Assembly: GCF_030733685.1 (NCBI RefSeq)
Contig: NZ_JASHIM010000014.1
Span: 1-64,000, forward strand
Length of the DNA stretch: 64,000 bases
DNA from: Roseovarius sp. MMSF_3281
GTDB lineage: Bacteria > Pseudomonadota > Alphaproteobacteria > Rhodobacterales > Rhodobacteraceae
Direction of reading: 5' to 3'
Under the pieces are notes generated by a model, which searched no databases, was not told where the DNA came from, and saw only the letters and a program-made list of their open reading frames with translations. Both the position numbers and the translations under genes were made by a program. Positions 31,991 through 42,689 of the stretch are shown here, one piece after another. Each line of letters begins with the position of its first letter. Positions within the stretch are counted from its first letter, which is position 1.

Positions 31991-33273
31991 GCCGCCTTCT
32001 TGGGCCCACGTTTGCGTGACCGGCGACGGCGGTTGCTCGAAGCCGGTTTGCCGCCGGGCCCACCCGGCCCACCGGGTTTGCCGCCCGGACGCCCGCCCCG
32101 GCCACGGCCCTTGGGCTTGGCGTTGGGATCGGGCAATTCTTCCCAAGGACGGCCCGAGGCCACCGGGATTTCCAGTTTCATGACCTTCTGAATATCCTTC
32201 AGCTCGCCCATTTCATCGGGGGCGCAAAAGGCAATCGCCGCGCCATCTTTGCCAGCCCGCGCGGTGCGGCCAATCCGGTGCACATAGTTTTCCGGCACAT
32301 TGGGCAGATCGAAGTTGTAAACATGTTTCACGTCGGGAATATCAAGGCCCCGCGCGGCCACATCCGTGGCCACCAGAACCCGCACCTCGCCCGCGCGAAA
32401 GGCATTCAGCGCGCGCTGTCGCTGACCTTGGCTTTTGTTGCCGTGAATGGCCGCCACGGCATAGCCCGCCTGCTCCAGCTTACGCGCCAGCTTGTCCGAG
32501 CCATGCTTGGTCCGCGCGAAAACCAGTGCCAGCTCATCGCGGTGCGCATCCAGCAACTCGATCAACAGGTTGGCCTTTTCCGCCTTGGCGATGAAATGCA
32601 CCGCCTGCGTGACCTTGTCGGCGGCCTTGCCCGGCGGGTTCACCTGCACGCGCTTGGGCTTGTCGAGGTAGCTTGCCGCGATCTCTTCCATCTGCTTGGC
32701 CATGGTGGCCGAGAACAGCATTGTCTGACGTTCTTGGGGCAACAAACCGGCAATCTTGCGCAGCGCATGGATAAAGCCGAGGTCCAGCATCTGGTCGGCC
32801 TCGTCCAGCACAAGGAACCGCGTTTCGGCAAGCGTCAGCGCACGACGATCCAACAGGTCCAGCAGACGCCCCGGCGTCGCCACAAGAATATCGGTGCCCT
32901 TCTCAAGCCGCTTGACCTGCGCCCCGATCGACGCACCGCCGACAACCAACCCAACCTTCATCGGCGTGTCTTTCACGAACCCGATCAGCGTGTCGCGAAT
33001 CTGGCCCGCCAATTCGCGTGTGGGGGCCAGGATCAGGCTGCGCACGGTCTTGGGCGCGGGCCTGCCGCGCGCCTCGTCCATCAACTGCGCCACCAAGGGC
33101 AGGCCAAAGGCCGCCGTCTTGCCGGTGCCGGTCTGCGCCAGCCCCATCACGTCAAACCCGTTCAGGGCATGCGGAATGGCCCGCGCCTGAATCGGCGTGG
33201 GTTCGGTAATGCCTGTCTTTTCCAGTGCCTTCACCAGCGGGGCAGGCAGCCCCATTTCCTTGAATAGTGACAA
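31987..33273 (-). CDS. DEAD-box RNA helicase, RhlE-like
   Basis: The 428-residue helicase has all DEAD-box motifs: Q-motif region GITEPTPIQARAIP, Walker A AQTGTGKTAAFG, PTRELAGQ, LDEADQMLDLG, SATMAKQ, VATDVAARGLDIPDV and HRIGRTARAGK. A Gly/Arg/Pro-rich basic tail follows (from about 385), the part that tethers such helicases to RNA or RNase E. RhlE-type enzymes take part in ribosome assembly and RNA decay. It is divergent from the Mur-CDF operon. Confidence 0.93.
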   Translation of the reverse strand: MSLFKEMGLPAPLVKALEKTGITEPTPIQARAIPHALNGFDVMGLAQTGTGKTAAFGLPLVAQLMDEARGRPAPKTVRSLILAPTRELAGQIRDTLIGFVKDTPMKVGLVVGGASIGAQVKRLEKGTDILVATPGRLLDLLDRRALTLAETRFLVLDEADQMLDLGFIHALRKIAGLLPQERQTMLFSATMAKQMEEIAASYLDKPKRVQVNPPGKAADKVTQAVHFIAKAEKANLLIELLDAHRDELALVFARTKHGSDKLARKLEQAGYAVAAIHGNKSQGQRQRALNAFRAGEVRVLVATDVAARGLDIPDVKHVYNFDLPNVPENYVHRIGRTARAGKDGAAIAFCAPDEMGELKDIQKVMKLEIPVASGRPWEELPDPNAKPKGRGRGGRPGGKPGGPGGPGGKPASSNRRRRSRKRGPKKAA

Positions 33274-33591
33274 ATCATGTCCTTCCCGGCAGGGCCACGC
33301 CCATACCGTTATGGCCCCCGAATGCCGGGTGGCCTTATCGTGGTGTCGCCTGACGCACCTGCCCGGCCTCGTGCCAGACAGCCGTCAAACGGTTCGGACC
33401 CACGCGTGATTTTGGGAACTGTCCTCGATACCTCATGTGGCGGTCTTTCCGCACGGCTCACGCGGCCGGAGGTATCGGTTGCAAGGCAGATGCGCCTTTC
33501 GCGGCACAAAGTCAAGCATTGGCGGCAAAACGGGTGGATTCATTTTTCCGATAAAGCTATCCAACGGCCCACGAGAGCCAAGGGGGCGCGC
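33274..33591. other. Control region between the RNA helicase and mur, with a 9-bp inverted repeat
   Basis: The 318-bp gap holds the starts of the helicase (minus) and mur (plus). It contains CGATACCTC (33426-33434) and its complement GAGGTATCG (33469-33477) around a GC-rich inner stem, so an RNA hairpin of about 50 nt could form in a mur leader. The mur frame stays open through most of the gap, but the residues do not look like protein of this family. No known riboswitch consensus was recognised. Confidence 0.5.
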
Positions 33592-34020
33592 ATGTCCGAC
33601 ACCATCACCGACCGTTGCGAGGCCAAGGGCCTGCGCATGACAGGCCAACGCCGCACCATCGCCTCGGTATTGCAGGATTCCGACGACCACCCCGATGTCG
33701 AGGAACTCTATGCCCGCGCCGCAGCGCGCGACCCCAAGATTTCCATCGCGACGGTCTATCGCACGGTGAAACTGTTCGAAGAGGCGGGAATCCTGGAAAA
33801 GCTTGAATTCGGCGACGGGCGCGCGCGCTATGAAGATGCCGAACGCGACCACCACGACCACCTCATCGACATGCACTCGGGCGAGGTGATCGAATTTGTC
33901 GACCCCGAGATCGAAGCGCTACAGGAAAAGATCGCCGCGAAACTTGGGTATAAACTCATCGGTCACCGGCTGGAGCTTTACGGCGTGCCGCTGACCCCCG
34001 CGAAAAGATCGGACGGATGA
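33592..34020 (+). CDS. Fur-family metal regulator, Mur type
   Basis: The 142-residue repressor has the winged helix of Fur (GLRMTGQRRTIASVLQDSDDHPDVEELY and ISIATVYRTVKLFEEAGI) and the metal-site segment RDHHDHLIDMHSGEVIEF. The pattern, including the end LVxHRLELYGVPL, is closest to rhizobial Mur, which senses Mn2+ and controls manganese uptake. No CxxC structural zinc pair is seen. The ATG at 33592 follows AGGGGG. Its TGA overlaps the CDF transporter ATG, which fits a manganese or iron balance operon. Fur (iron) function cannot be excluded from sequence alone. Confidence 0.88.
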   Translation: MSDTITDRCEAKGLRMTGQRRTIASVLQDSDDHPDVEELYARAAARDPKISIATVYRTVKLFEEAGILEKLEFGDGRARYEDAERDHHDHLIDMHSGEVIEFVDPEIEALQEKIAAKLGYKLIGHRLELYGVPLTPAKRSDG

Positions 34021-34928
34021 GCACCTCCCCCGCGCCCCGCCTCATGCGGCTTGCCATAGGCAGTGTTGCGGTTGGTCTTGGGGTTCTCGCACTCAAGGCG
34101 GTGGCTTGGCAACTGACCGGCTCGATCGCGCTGATGTCGGATGCGCTCGAAAGTCTCGTGAACGTGGCGACCGCTCTGGCCGTGATCGTCGCCCTCCACG
34201 TGGCGCATCGCCCGGCAGATGAAAACCACCCCTACGGACACCACAAGGCGGAATTCTTTTCTGCGGTCCTCGAAGGGGTCCTGATCGTCATCGCCGCCCT
34301 GCTGATCCTTCGCGAAGCCTATGCCGGGCTCATGACACCACGCGCCCTTGATGCACCGGTGACAGGTCTGGCACTCAATGCCGGTGCCAGCCTCATCAAC
34401 GGGGCATGGGCGATCATCCTGATCCGCCATGGACGCCGCCACCGTTCGCCCGCCCTGGTGGCCGATGGCAAACACCTGATGACCGACGTGGTCTCGTCGG
34501 CCGGGGTTCTTGTGGGCTTTGTCCTTGCCTTTGCTTCTGGCTGGTGGTGGCTTGATCCGGTCATGGCCGCACTGGTCGCGCTCAATATCCTGTGGTCCGG
34601 CTGGACCGTCATCAAAGGCTCCCTGAGCGGGCTGATGGACGAGGCCGTTTCAGACGAGGAAATGGCGACCATCCGCCGGGTGATTTCCCTTGCCGCAAGC
34701 GACGATGAAGCCCTTGAAGCGCACGATCTGCGCACCCGCCACGCAGGGCAGGTCACGTTCATCGACTTCCATCTCGTGATGCCCGGAGAAACCACGGTCG
34801 AAGCCGCCCATACCCTCTGCGACCGGATTGAGGCCGCGCTCATGGAAACCCTGCCCGACGCCCGGGTCACCATTCATGTTGAACCTGAACACAAGGCAAA
34901 GCATAGCGGCATTGTGGTACTGTCATAG
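34017..34928 (+). CDS. Cation diffusion facilitator (metal exporter)
   Basis: The 303-residue protein has six membrane helices and a C-terminal cytosolic ferredoxin-like domain ending in HVEPEHKAKH. Using positions that happen to coincide with E. coli YiiP, the transport site reads Glu45-x3-Asn49 in helix 2 and His153-x3-Asp157 in helix 5. YiiP has Asp45 and Asp49 instead. It shares an ATGA overlap with Mur, so it is co-translated with that regulator and probably exports the metal Mur senses (Mn or Fe). The altered helix-2 pair makes a plain zinc exporter less certain. Confidence 0.88.
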   Translation: MSTSPAPRLMRLAIGSVAVGLGVLALKAVAWQLTGSIALMSDALESLVNVATALAVIVALHVAHRPADENHPYGHHKAEFFSAVLEGVLIVIAALLILREAYAGLMTPRALDAPVTGLALNAGASLINGAWAIILIRHGRRHRSPALVADGKHLMTDVVSSAGVLVGFVLAFASGWWWLDPVMAALVALNILWSGWTVIKGSLSGLMDEAVSDEEMATIRRVISLAASDDEALEAHDLRTRHAGQVTFIDFHLVMPGETTVEAAHTLCDRIEAALMETLPDARVTIHVEPEHKAKHSGIVVLS

Positions 34929-34996
34929 CCCTGTTGCTTCCTTGGGCAACTGACCTGCGCTAACACGAACCGACACGCTGACAAGAAAGCCCTGAT

Positions 34997-35890
34997 ATGG
35001 AAAACCTTCGCGGAAGCGCCCTGATGGTGCTGGCCATGGCCGGCTTTGCGCTTGAGGATATGTTCATCAAACGCCTGTCCGGGGATATCTCGGTGGGGCA
35101 GATCCTGATCATGCTGGGCACCGGCGGCGCGGTGATCTTCGCGCTTGGCGCATTGTCGCGCGGGCATCGGCTTTGGTCGCGCGACCTGATCACGCGGCCC
35201 GTGCTGCTGCGCAACCTCGGGGAATTGATCGGGACCTTGGGATTCGTCACCGCCATTGCCCTCACACCGCTGTCCTCCGCCTCGGCGATCCTGCAAGCCA
35301 CGCCTTTGGCGGTCACCCTCGGCGCGGCGGTTTTCCTTGGCGAAGACGTCGGCTGGCGCCGTTGGAGCGCGATTCTCGTGGGGTTCTGCGGCGTCTTGAT
35401 GGTGATCCGGCCGGGACTGGAGGGATTCGAACCCGCCTCGCTTTTCGCCGTGCAGGCCGTCATCGGCCTTGCCCTGCGCGATCTGGCCACCCGCGCCGTG
35501 CCGCGCACGGTCACTTCCCTGCAACTGTCGTCTTACGGCTTTGCCACGATCGTTCCCGCCGGGGCGCTCATCCTCTGGATCACCGGTGATCCGGTTGCCC
35601 CCTCCCCGGCCAACTGGCGCGACATCGCCTTTGCCCTGCTTATCGGGGTGGCCGCCTATTATGCCATCGTCGCCGCCATGCGCGTGGGCGAAGTCAGTTT
35701 TGTCACCCCTTTTCGCTATACCCGCCTGATTTTTGCCCTGATCATCGCCGTGCTGGTCTTTGACGAACAACCCGATGCTTTCACCCTTATCGGTGCGGGT
35801 GTCATCATCGCTTCGGGCCTCTACACCCTGATCCGCGAACGCAACCTGCGCCGCCGCGCCCGAATTGTTAGCGCTAGATCGTCGAATTAA
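34997..35890 (+). CDS. DMT-superfamily (EamA) transporter
   Basis: The 297-residue membrane protein has ten hydrophobic helices in two EamA halves. The first half includes ATPLAVTLGAAVFLGED and ends with GVLMVIRPG; the second half carries FRYTRLIFALIIAVLVFDEQ. Members export amino acids, nucleobases or other small metabolites; the substrate cannot be read from sequence. It lies 68 bp after the CDF gene on the same strand and could belong to the Mur operon, though the gap allows a separate promoter. Confidence 0.87.
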   Translation: MENLRGSALMVLAMAGFALEDMFIKRLSGDISVGQILIMLGTGGAVIFALGALSRGHRLWSRDLITRPVLLRNLGELIGTLGFVTAIALTPLSSASAILQATPLAVTLGAAVFLGEDVGWRRWSAILVGFCGVLMVIRPGLEGFEPASLFAVQAVIGLALRDLATRAVPRTVTSLQLSSYGFATIVPAGALILWITGDPVAPSPANWRDIAFALLIGVAAYYAIVAAMRVGEVSFVTPFRYTRLIFALIIAVLVFDEQPDAFTLIGAGVIIASGLYTLIRERNLRRRARIVSARSSN

Positions 35891-35900
35891 GCCGGTTTAG

Positions 35901-37253
<1,353 letters not shown>

Positions 37254-37256
<3 letters not shown>

Positions 37257-37359
37257 AGCGTTTCCAGTTTACCTTGAATCAAAGGGCATCACCAATATCC
37301 CGAGAAGGCCGTAGGCCTGGCAGGGTATTGGTGATGCAACAATAACGGGAAACGCTTTA
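37254..37359. repeat. Palindromic repeat with TAGAGCGTTTCC / GGAAACGCTTTA ends
   Basis: The 106-bp element has near-matching inverted ends (TAGAGCGTTTCC and GGGAAACGCTTTA). Its different core is an inverted repeat, GCATCACCAATA / TATTGGTGATGC. Its ends resemble those of family 1 (TAAAGCGTTTCG), but the centre is unrelated. The first TAG is the enolase stop codon. Confidence 0.8.
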
Positions 37360-37363
37360 ACCC

Positions 37364-37399
37364 ATAAAAAAACGGGGCGCATTCGACATGCGCCCCGTT
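37364..37399 (-). terminator. Rho-independent terminator of the small lipoprotein gene
   Basis: AACGGGGCGCAT (37371-37382) pairs with ATGCGCCCCGTT (up to 37399). On the minus strand a run of T follows (37364-37370). It lies 17 bp after the lipoprotein stop. Confidence 0.9.
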
Positions 37400-37416
37400 C
37401 CTTGTTCAAAGGTGCC

Positions 37417-37695
37417 TTAGCTTGGGCAAGGCGCACGATAATAGGTGCCATCGCCACGGGCATAGGCACAGGTGTTATTGTTCTGGTTCTGCGCCACGAC
37501 AGTGCCCGCCGCAGCCCCGCCAAGCGCGGAAATCAGGCGCCAATCGTCATCGGCCCCCAAGGCATCGGCGGTAATCAGACCGGCAGCAGCGCCACCTGCG
37601 GCCCCGGCCACGGTGCGTGCCTCTGACGACATGTTCTCACAGGCCCCCAATGTCAGGGCAGAAAAGCCAGCGGCGAAAAGCATCCAAAGTTTCAT
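37417..37695 (-). CDS. Small lipoprotein with glycine-zipper-like segment
   Basis: The 92-residue protein has a lipoprotein signal (LFAAGFSALTLGAC, lipobox LGAC). A Gly/Ala-rich segment (VAGAAGGAAAGLITADALG and ALGGAAAGTVVA) resembles the glycine-zipper domains of small outer-membrane lipoproteins. A Cys-containing tail ends TYYRAPCPS. AAAGGAGA lies just before the ATG at 37695. Function is unknown; such proteins often respond to envelope stress. It is monocistronic with its own terminator. Confidence 0.78.
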   Translation of the reverse strand: MKLWMLFAAGFSALTLGACENMSSEARTVAGAAGGAAAGLITADALGADDDWRLISALGGAAAGTVVAQNQNNNTCAYARGDGTYYRAPCPS

Positions 37696-37956
37696 CGTCT
37701 CTCCTTTCCGCGACGCGACGCGTGCCATGCACCCGCCGGGCGCGCATTGAATTGGATCACACCGCATAAACGTCAGGCCACGGGCCTTTGTTCCATAAAG
37801 ATTTCCTCTTTTCCCAGATCGGCAATTTCCCGCCCAGACCCCGGGCGCCTGCCCTTCGGGAAAATATTCCACGCGCGGGTGAAACTTTTTCCCACCGGGT
37901 CACGTGGCTTCGCTGTAAGCCCCGCAAATTCGGGGGGCATTCACACAGGAGATATG

Positions 37957-38511
37957 ATGATGAAACTGAAACTTTCCCTCGCCTTCCTCGCGGCAACCGC
38001 CATTGGGTCCACCGCCGCACTGGCCGAAAACCCCATGGTCGGCGGCGCCCCGATGTTCGAAAACAAGACCATCGTGGAAAACGCCGTGAATTCCGAAGAC
38101 CACACCACGCTGGTCGCCGCCGTCAAGGCCGCCGGTCTTGTCGATACGCTGAATTCCGAAGGGCCGTTTACCGTCTTTGCCCCGGTCAACGCCGCCTTCG
38201 GCGCGCTTCCCGACGGCACTGTCGACAACCTGCTGAAGCCGGAAAACAAATCCACGCTGCAAAAGGTTCTGACCGCCCATGTGGTCGCCGGGGATTGGTC
38301 GGCGGCGGCGATTGCCGCACAGGCCAACAACAGCCCCGATGGCTTTTACCACTTCAACGCCGTGTCGGGCGATGCCCTTTCGGCCCAGGTCAAAGGCGGC
38401 AATGTCTATATCTTTGACGAATCCGGCAATGCCGCGCGGGTGACGATCGCCGATGTCGATCAATCCAACGGCGTGATCCACGTGGTGAACAAGGTGCTGT
38501 TGCCCAAGTAA
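37957..38511 (+). CDS. Secreted fasciclin-domain protein
   Basis: The protein of about 184 residues has a signal peptide (LSLAFLAATAIGSTAALA) and one FAS1 domain with both conserved boxes: GPFTVFAPVNAAFGALP (H1) and GVIHVVNKVLLP (H2). FAS1 domains mediate adhesion or bind small molecules outside the cytoplasm. Three consecutive ATGs (37954, 37957, 37960) follow AGGAG; the middle one has the best spacing of five bases. It is followed by two large hairpins. Confidence 0.9.
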   Translation: MMKLKLSLAFLAATAIGSTAALAENPMVGGAPMFENKTIVENAVNSEDHTTLVAAVKAAGLVDTLNSEGPFTVFAPVNAAFGALPDGTVDNLLKPENKSTLQKVLTAHVVAGDWSAAAIAAQANNSPDGFYHFNAVSGDALSAQVKGGNVYIFDESGNAARVTIADVDQSNGVIHVVNKVLLPK

Positions 38512-38527
38512 CCCCCGGCAAAAGGTT

Positions 38528-38644
38528 ACCTGAGCGGAAGTGTTGCCCCCGTTCTACCCAGTGGGTCCGCTCAGGTGCGCCCGGCCCCATATCGCATGCC
38601 TCGATCCCCGATGCATGCCCCTGTCGATGGGGCCGGGCCGTTTT
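38528..38644 (+). terminator. Two large hairpins after the fasciclin gene, the second terminator-like
   Basis: The first hairpin pairs ACCTGAGCGGA (38528-38538) with TCCGCTCAGGT (38566-38576). The second pairs CCCGGCCCCAT (38580-38590) with ATGGGGCCGGG (38627-38637), encloses a smaller GCATGC/GCATGC pair and is followed by TTTT. The large loops are unusual for a simple terminator. Confidence 0.55.
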
Positions 38645-38669
38645 CCGGCAAGGTCATGGCTTGCGGTTT

Positions 38670-38782
38670 GAGGGGCTTTGCCCCTCGGCCTGCGGCCTCA
38701 CCCCAGGGTATTTCGACCAGGAAAAAACCCGGCGCCCCGCCGGGCCGACGGCACCAAGGCCTCACTGAAAAGGATTTTCAGT
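38670..38782. repeat. Family-2 intergenic repeat variant downstream of pgi
   Basis: It contains GAGGGGC-tttG-CCCCTC (from 38670), CCCAGGGTATTTCGACCAGGAAAA, a family-2 like tail, and a CTGAAAA-gga-TTTTCAG hairpin (38765-38781). It fills the convergent gap between the fasciclin gene and pgi, so it may act as a terminator for pgi. Confidence 0.65.
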
Positions 38783-38789
38783 CAATGCG

Positions 38790-40391
38790 TTAGCCGCGAT
38801 TGGCGCGGATGAATCCCACCAGTTGCGCGGTTGATCCATCCTTGCCCGTGGTGTCGCCGCTTTCCAGGACGGGTTCGATTTCCTTGGCCAGAACCTTGCC
38901 CAGTTCCACGCCCCATTGATCAAAGGAATTGATGCCCAGCATCACCCCCTCGACGAAGACCCGATGCTCATAAAGCGCCACGATCTGCCCCAAGCGGTGC
39001 GGTGTCAGCTTGTCGTAGACAAGGGTGGTCGAGGGCCGGTTCCCCGGAAAGACCCGGTGCGCCGCCTGCCGCTCCAATTCCTTGCCGGTAAACCCCTGTT
39101 CCGCCATCAGCGCACGCGCGTCCTCGATGCTGCGGCCACGCATCAAGGCTTCGGATTGCGCCAGGCAATTGGCCACCAGCAAGACGTGATGATGCGCCTG
39201 GTCCGGCTCGTGGCCCCGGGCTGCCACCATGAATTCGCACGGCACGACCTGGGTGCCTTGGTGGATCAGTTGATAAAACGCGTGCTGACCGTTGGTGCCG
39301 GGTTCGCCCCAGACCACCGGCCCCGACGGCACGGTCAGCGGCTCGCCCGCCATGTTCACCCGCTTGCCGTTGCTTTCCATCTCCAATTGCTGGAAATAGG
39401 CGGGCAAGCGGCCAAGCCTTTGATCATAGGGCAAAACGGCGCGTGTCGGATATCCGCATCCCTGATGGTGCCAAAGCCCGACAAGCGCCAGAAGAACCGG
39501 CATGTTTTCGGCCAAGGGCGCCTTGCGGAAATGGCTGTCCATCGCCTGCGCGCCCTTCAGCATCTCACGAAACCGTTCCGGCCCGATCGCGATCATGATC
39601 GACAGGCCAATCGGCCCCCACATCGAATAGCGCCCGCCGACCCAATCGGCGAACCCGAACACCCGCTCGGGCGCGATCCCGAAATCGGCCACCTTGTCGT
39701 CCGCCGTGGACAGCGCCACGAACTGCGCGCCGGGGGCCTTGACCGCCCCCGCCATCCAGTTCCGCGCGGTTTCGGCGTTGGTCATGGTCTCAATGGTAGC
39801 AAAGCTTTTCGAGGCCACGATCACCAGGGTCGTTTCAGGGTCAAGCCCCGCAAGGCAGTCGGCGATATCCGCCCCGTCCACGTTCGAAACAAAGTGGCAT
39901 CGCGGCCCGTCGTGATAGGGCGAAAGCGCCCGTGTCGCCATTTCCGGCCCAAGATGAGACCCGCCAATGCCGATATTGACCACATCGGTGATCGCCCCGC
40001 CCTGCCCCTGGAACGCTCCGCGCCTTACATCCGCGGCAAACCGTTCCATCCGCGCCAGTACGCCCATGATCTCGGGCATCACATCCCGGCCCTCGACCAG
40101 CACCGGCGCGCCGTCGAGATTGCGCAGCGCGGTATGCAACACCGCGCGCCCTTCGGTTTCGTTGATGGCCTGCCCGGCGAACATGGCGTCCCGCCGTGAC
40201 GCCACCCCGCAGGCCTCCGCCCAATCCAAAAGCGCGCGGCGCCCCTCGGGCGGGATCGGCGTTTTGGAGTAGTCGAAAAGCATCCCGTCGCAGGATACCG
40301 AGAACCCCTCGGCCCGTGCCGGATCATCTTCAAACAGCGTCTTGATATCGCCCTTCGCGGCCTGCGCCAGCTTTCTTACACACTCGATCAT
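38790..40391 (-). CDS. pgi: Glucose-6-phosphate isomerase
   Basis: Pgi interconverts glucose 6-phosphate and fructose 6-phosphate. The 533-residue protein has the conserved [43 protein letters not shown] and [18 protein letters not shown] motifs. The start is ATG 40391; a TTG six bases before is possible. It is the third gene of a zwf-pgl-pgi unit that feeds fructose phosphate back into the Entner-Doudoroff pathway, the main sugar route of roseobacters. It follows pgl by ten bases. Confidence 0.96.
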   Translation of the reverse strand: MIECVRKLAQAAKGDIKTLFEDDPARAEGFSVSCDGMLFDYSKTPIPPEGRRALLDWAEACGVASRRDAMFAGQAINETEGRAVLHTALRNLDGAPVLVEGRDVMPEIMGVLARMERFAADVRRGAFQGQGGAITDVVNIGIGGSHLGPEMATRALSPYHDGPRCHFVSNVDGADIADCLAGLDPETTLVIVASKSFATIETMTNAETARNWMAGAVKAPGAQFVALSTADDKVADFGIAPERVFGFADWVGGRYSMWGPIGLSIMIAIGPERFREMLKGAQAMDSHFRKAPLAENMPVLLALVGLWHHQGCGYPTRAVLPYDQRLGRLPAYFQQLEMESNGKRVNMAGEPLTVPSGPVVWGEPGTNGQHAFYQLIHQGTQVVPCEFMVAARGHEPDQAHHHVLLVANCLAQSEALMRGRSIEDARALMAEQGFTGKELERQAAHRVFPGNRPSTTLVYDKLTPHRLGQIVALYEHRVFVEGVMLGINSFDQWGVELGKVLAKEIEPVLESGDTTGKDGSTAQLVGFIRANRG

Positions 40392-40401
40392 AACCAAACC
40401 G

Positions 40402-41073
40402 TCACTTGCACCAATACACGTTCATATCCTCCAGAATCGCGCGCACCGGGGCCTGTGACGCGGGCAGGGTCTGTGCGCGGTCCAGGGCCGCCCGCTTGGC
40501 CGACCCGGTGATGACCAAATGCTTCGACATCGCATCGTTCAACACCCGCGCCGACAGCGTGACCCGTGGTTCGGGCGCACCGGGCGCGCGCATCGGCACC
40601 AAGACCGGCGCGTCCTTGCTCAAGGCCATATCGAGGTTGTCCGCCCCCGGAAAGAGCGACGCGGTGTGCATATCCTCGCCCATGCCCAGCAACAAAACGG
40701 CAATCGGCAACCGCGGCAGGATATAGGATTCGACCTCGGCCAAAACCGCCTCGGGGGTTTCGGCGCGGGCATAAAGCGGCAGGTAATTCGCCTTGGCCGC
40801 CCGCCCCACCAAAAGCCGCTCACGGATCATCCGGGTGTTCGACCGGACATGAACCTCGGGCACCCACCGCTCATCGCTCAGCATGACGTCGACCCGGCTC
40901 CAATCCAGATCGGCGTCGCAAAGGTCGTCGAAAACCGGCCCCGGGCTCGACCCGCCCGGCACCACGAACAGCGCCCGGTCCTCGTGTTTCAGGGTCGCCC
41001 GCAACTCACCCGCCAGGCGGTTGGCAAGGTCGATGGCTAGCATTTCGTCGTCGGCATACTCGATCAAATTCAT
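40402..41073 (-). CDS. pgl: 6-phosphogluconolactonase
   Basis: The 223-residue enzyme hydrolyses 6-phosphogluconolactone made by the adjacent Zwf. It has the NagB/DevB-like pattern [39 protein letters not shown] and [16 protein letters not shown]. Its ATG overlaps the zwf stop (ATGA), so translation is coupled. Confidence 0.95.
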   Translation of the reverse strand: MNLIEYADDEMLAIDLANRLAGELRATLKHEDRALFVVPGGSSPGPVFDDLCDADLDWSRVDVMLSDERWVPEVHVRSNTRMIRERLLVGRAAKANYLPLYARAETPEAVLAEVESYILPRLPIAVLLLGMGEDMHTASLFPGADNLDMALSKDAPVLVPMRAPGAPEPRVTLSARVLNDAMSKHLVITGSAKRAALDRAQTLPASQAPVRAILEDMNVYWCK

Positions 41074-42524
41074 GGCTTAATCTCCCGCCAATGGCGTCCG
41101 TCGCGATGAATCAGGGCAAGCGCCTCGTCCGGCCCCGAACTGCCCGATGCGTAAGGCAAGGGGGACGTGCCCCGCGTCTCCCATCCGGCAATGATCGGAT
41201 CGGCCCAGGCCCAGGCCTCCTCGACTTCGTCATCGCGCATGAACAGGGTTTGATTGCCCCGGATCACATCCATGATCAACCTCTCATAAGCATCCGGAAA
41301 ATCCGCGTCATCCGGACCCAAGGCCTCGGCAAAGGTCATGTCCAAAGGCACGTCGATCAAACGCATCCCGCCCGGCCCGGGTTCCTTGATCGTCACGCCC
41401 AGTTCAATTCCCTCGTTGGGTTGCAAGCGAATGGTCAGGATATTGGCGTGCCGGCCGGCCTCGGCCCCGAAAATCGAATGCGGCGCATCCTTGAAGATCA
41501 CGGCAATCTCACTGGCCCGCGCCTTCAGGCGCTTGCCCGTGCGCAGGTAAAACGGCGTCCCCGCCCAGCGCCAGTTGCTGATATGCGCCTTCAATGCCAC
41601 GAAGCTTTCCGTCGTGCTGTCAGGGTTTTCCACCTGCTCGCGATAGCCCGGCGCCTCGGCGCTTGCCTCGTACTGGCCGCGCACGACGTCCTCCGGCTCC
41701 ACCGGGTCAAGCGCCCGGATCACCTTCAGCTTCTCGTCGCGCACCGGGTCGGGCTCGAACTTGGCGGGCGGTTCCATCGCGATCAGGCAGAAAAGCTGCA
41801 TCAGGTGGTTTTGCATCATGTCCCGCATGGCCCCGGCGCGATCATAATAATCGCCGCGCCCGCCCACACCCACGCTCTCGGCCACGGTGATCTGGATATG
41901 ATCCACGTATTGGCCGTTCCACAGCGGTTCGAACAGGGTATTGCCAAAACGGATCGCCATCAGGTTCTGAACCGTTTCCTTCCCAAGATAATGGTCGATC
42001 CGGTAAATCTGATGTTCATGGAAATGCTTGGCCAGCGTTGCGTTCAGGGCCTTCGCGGTCTCCAGGTCGCGGCCAAAGGGCTTTTCCACGACGATCCGGC
42101 TATCATGGTCGGCCATGCCGTGCTTGTGCAGCCGCTCGGCCAGTTCCCCGAACAACCGCGGCCCGACCGAGAAATAAAACGCCCTTACCCGGTCCGAACT
42201 CACCTCATCGGCCAAATCCGCCCAGCCCGAGGTGCCCAGGGCATCGACGACAACGTATCCCAAACGCCCAAGGAACGCGTCCAAAGCCTCGTGATCACGG
42301 GCCGAAACCGGGTCGAACTCCTCGATCGCCTCGCGCACCAGGGCGCGGTATCCTTCAACGTCCAGGTCGCTGCGCGCCGCCCCGATCACGCGTGATTCCT
42401 CGCCCATCTGGCCCGCGCGAAAGCGCCGGAACAGGCCCGGCAAGATCTTGCGCCGCGCCAGGTCGCCAGTTCCGCCGAATATGACAAGGTCGAACGGGTC
42501 AACCGGAATGACGCGCGATACCAT
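41070..42524 (-). CDS. zwf: Glucose-6-phosphate 1-dehydrogenase
   Basis: Zwf oxidises glucose 6-phosphate to the lactone with NAD(P)+ and commits sugar to the Entner-Doudoroff or pentose phosphate routes. The 484-residue protein has the N-terminal GGTGDLARRKILPGL coenzyme loop, the active-site RIDHYLGKETVQN and FYLRTGKRL. The ATG at 42524 follows AGGAG; the frame is open 14 codons further but those are not conserved. It is the first gene of the zwf-pgl-pgi operon and is divergent from a radical SAM gene. Confidence 0.96.
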   Translation of the reverse strand: MVSRVIPVDPFDLVIFGGTGDLARRKILPGLFRRFRAGQMGEESRVIGAARSDLDVEGYRALVREAIEEFDPVSARDHEALDAFLGRLGYVVVDALGTSGWADLADEVSSDRVRAFYFSVGPRLFGELAERLHKHGMADHDSRIVVEKPFGRDLETAKALNATLAKHFHEHQIYRIDHYLGKETVQNLMAIRFGNTLFEPLWNGQYVDHIQITVAESVGVGGRGDYYDRAGAMRDMMQNHLMQLFCLIAMEPPAKFEPDPVRDEKLKVIRALDPVEPEDVVRGQYEASAEAPGYREQVENPDSTTESFVALKAHISNWRWAGTPFYLRTGKRLKARASEIAVIFKDAPHSIFGAEAGRHANILTIRLQPNEGIELGVTIKEPGPGGMRLIDVPLDMTFAEALGPDDADFPDAYERLIMDVIRGNQTLFMRDDEVEEAWAWADPIIAGWETRGTSPLPYASGSSGPDEALALIHRDGRHWREIKP

Positions 42525-42689
42525 GGTGAAACTCCTGCCTATGCGCCTTACCCCAACCCGGGCCACGCCTCGGGCGCAAGTCTAGCATGCCACGACACGT
42601 TCACAATGGTGTCAGCCTCACGGCACAACGCTTTCTTTCCCGCGCCCCCAAGGCTAGGTGACGGTAACAGGCCAAGCACAGAGGAGCCT

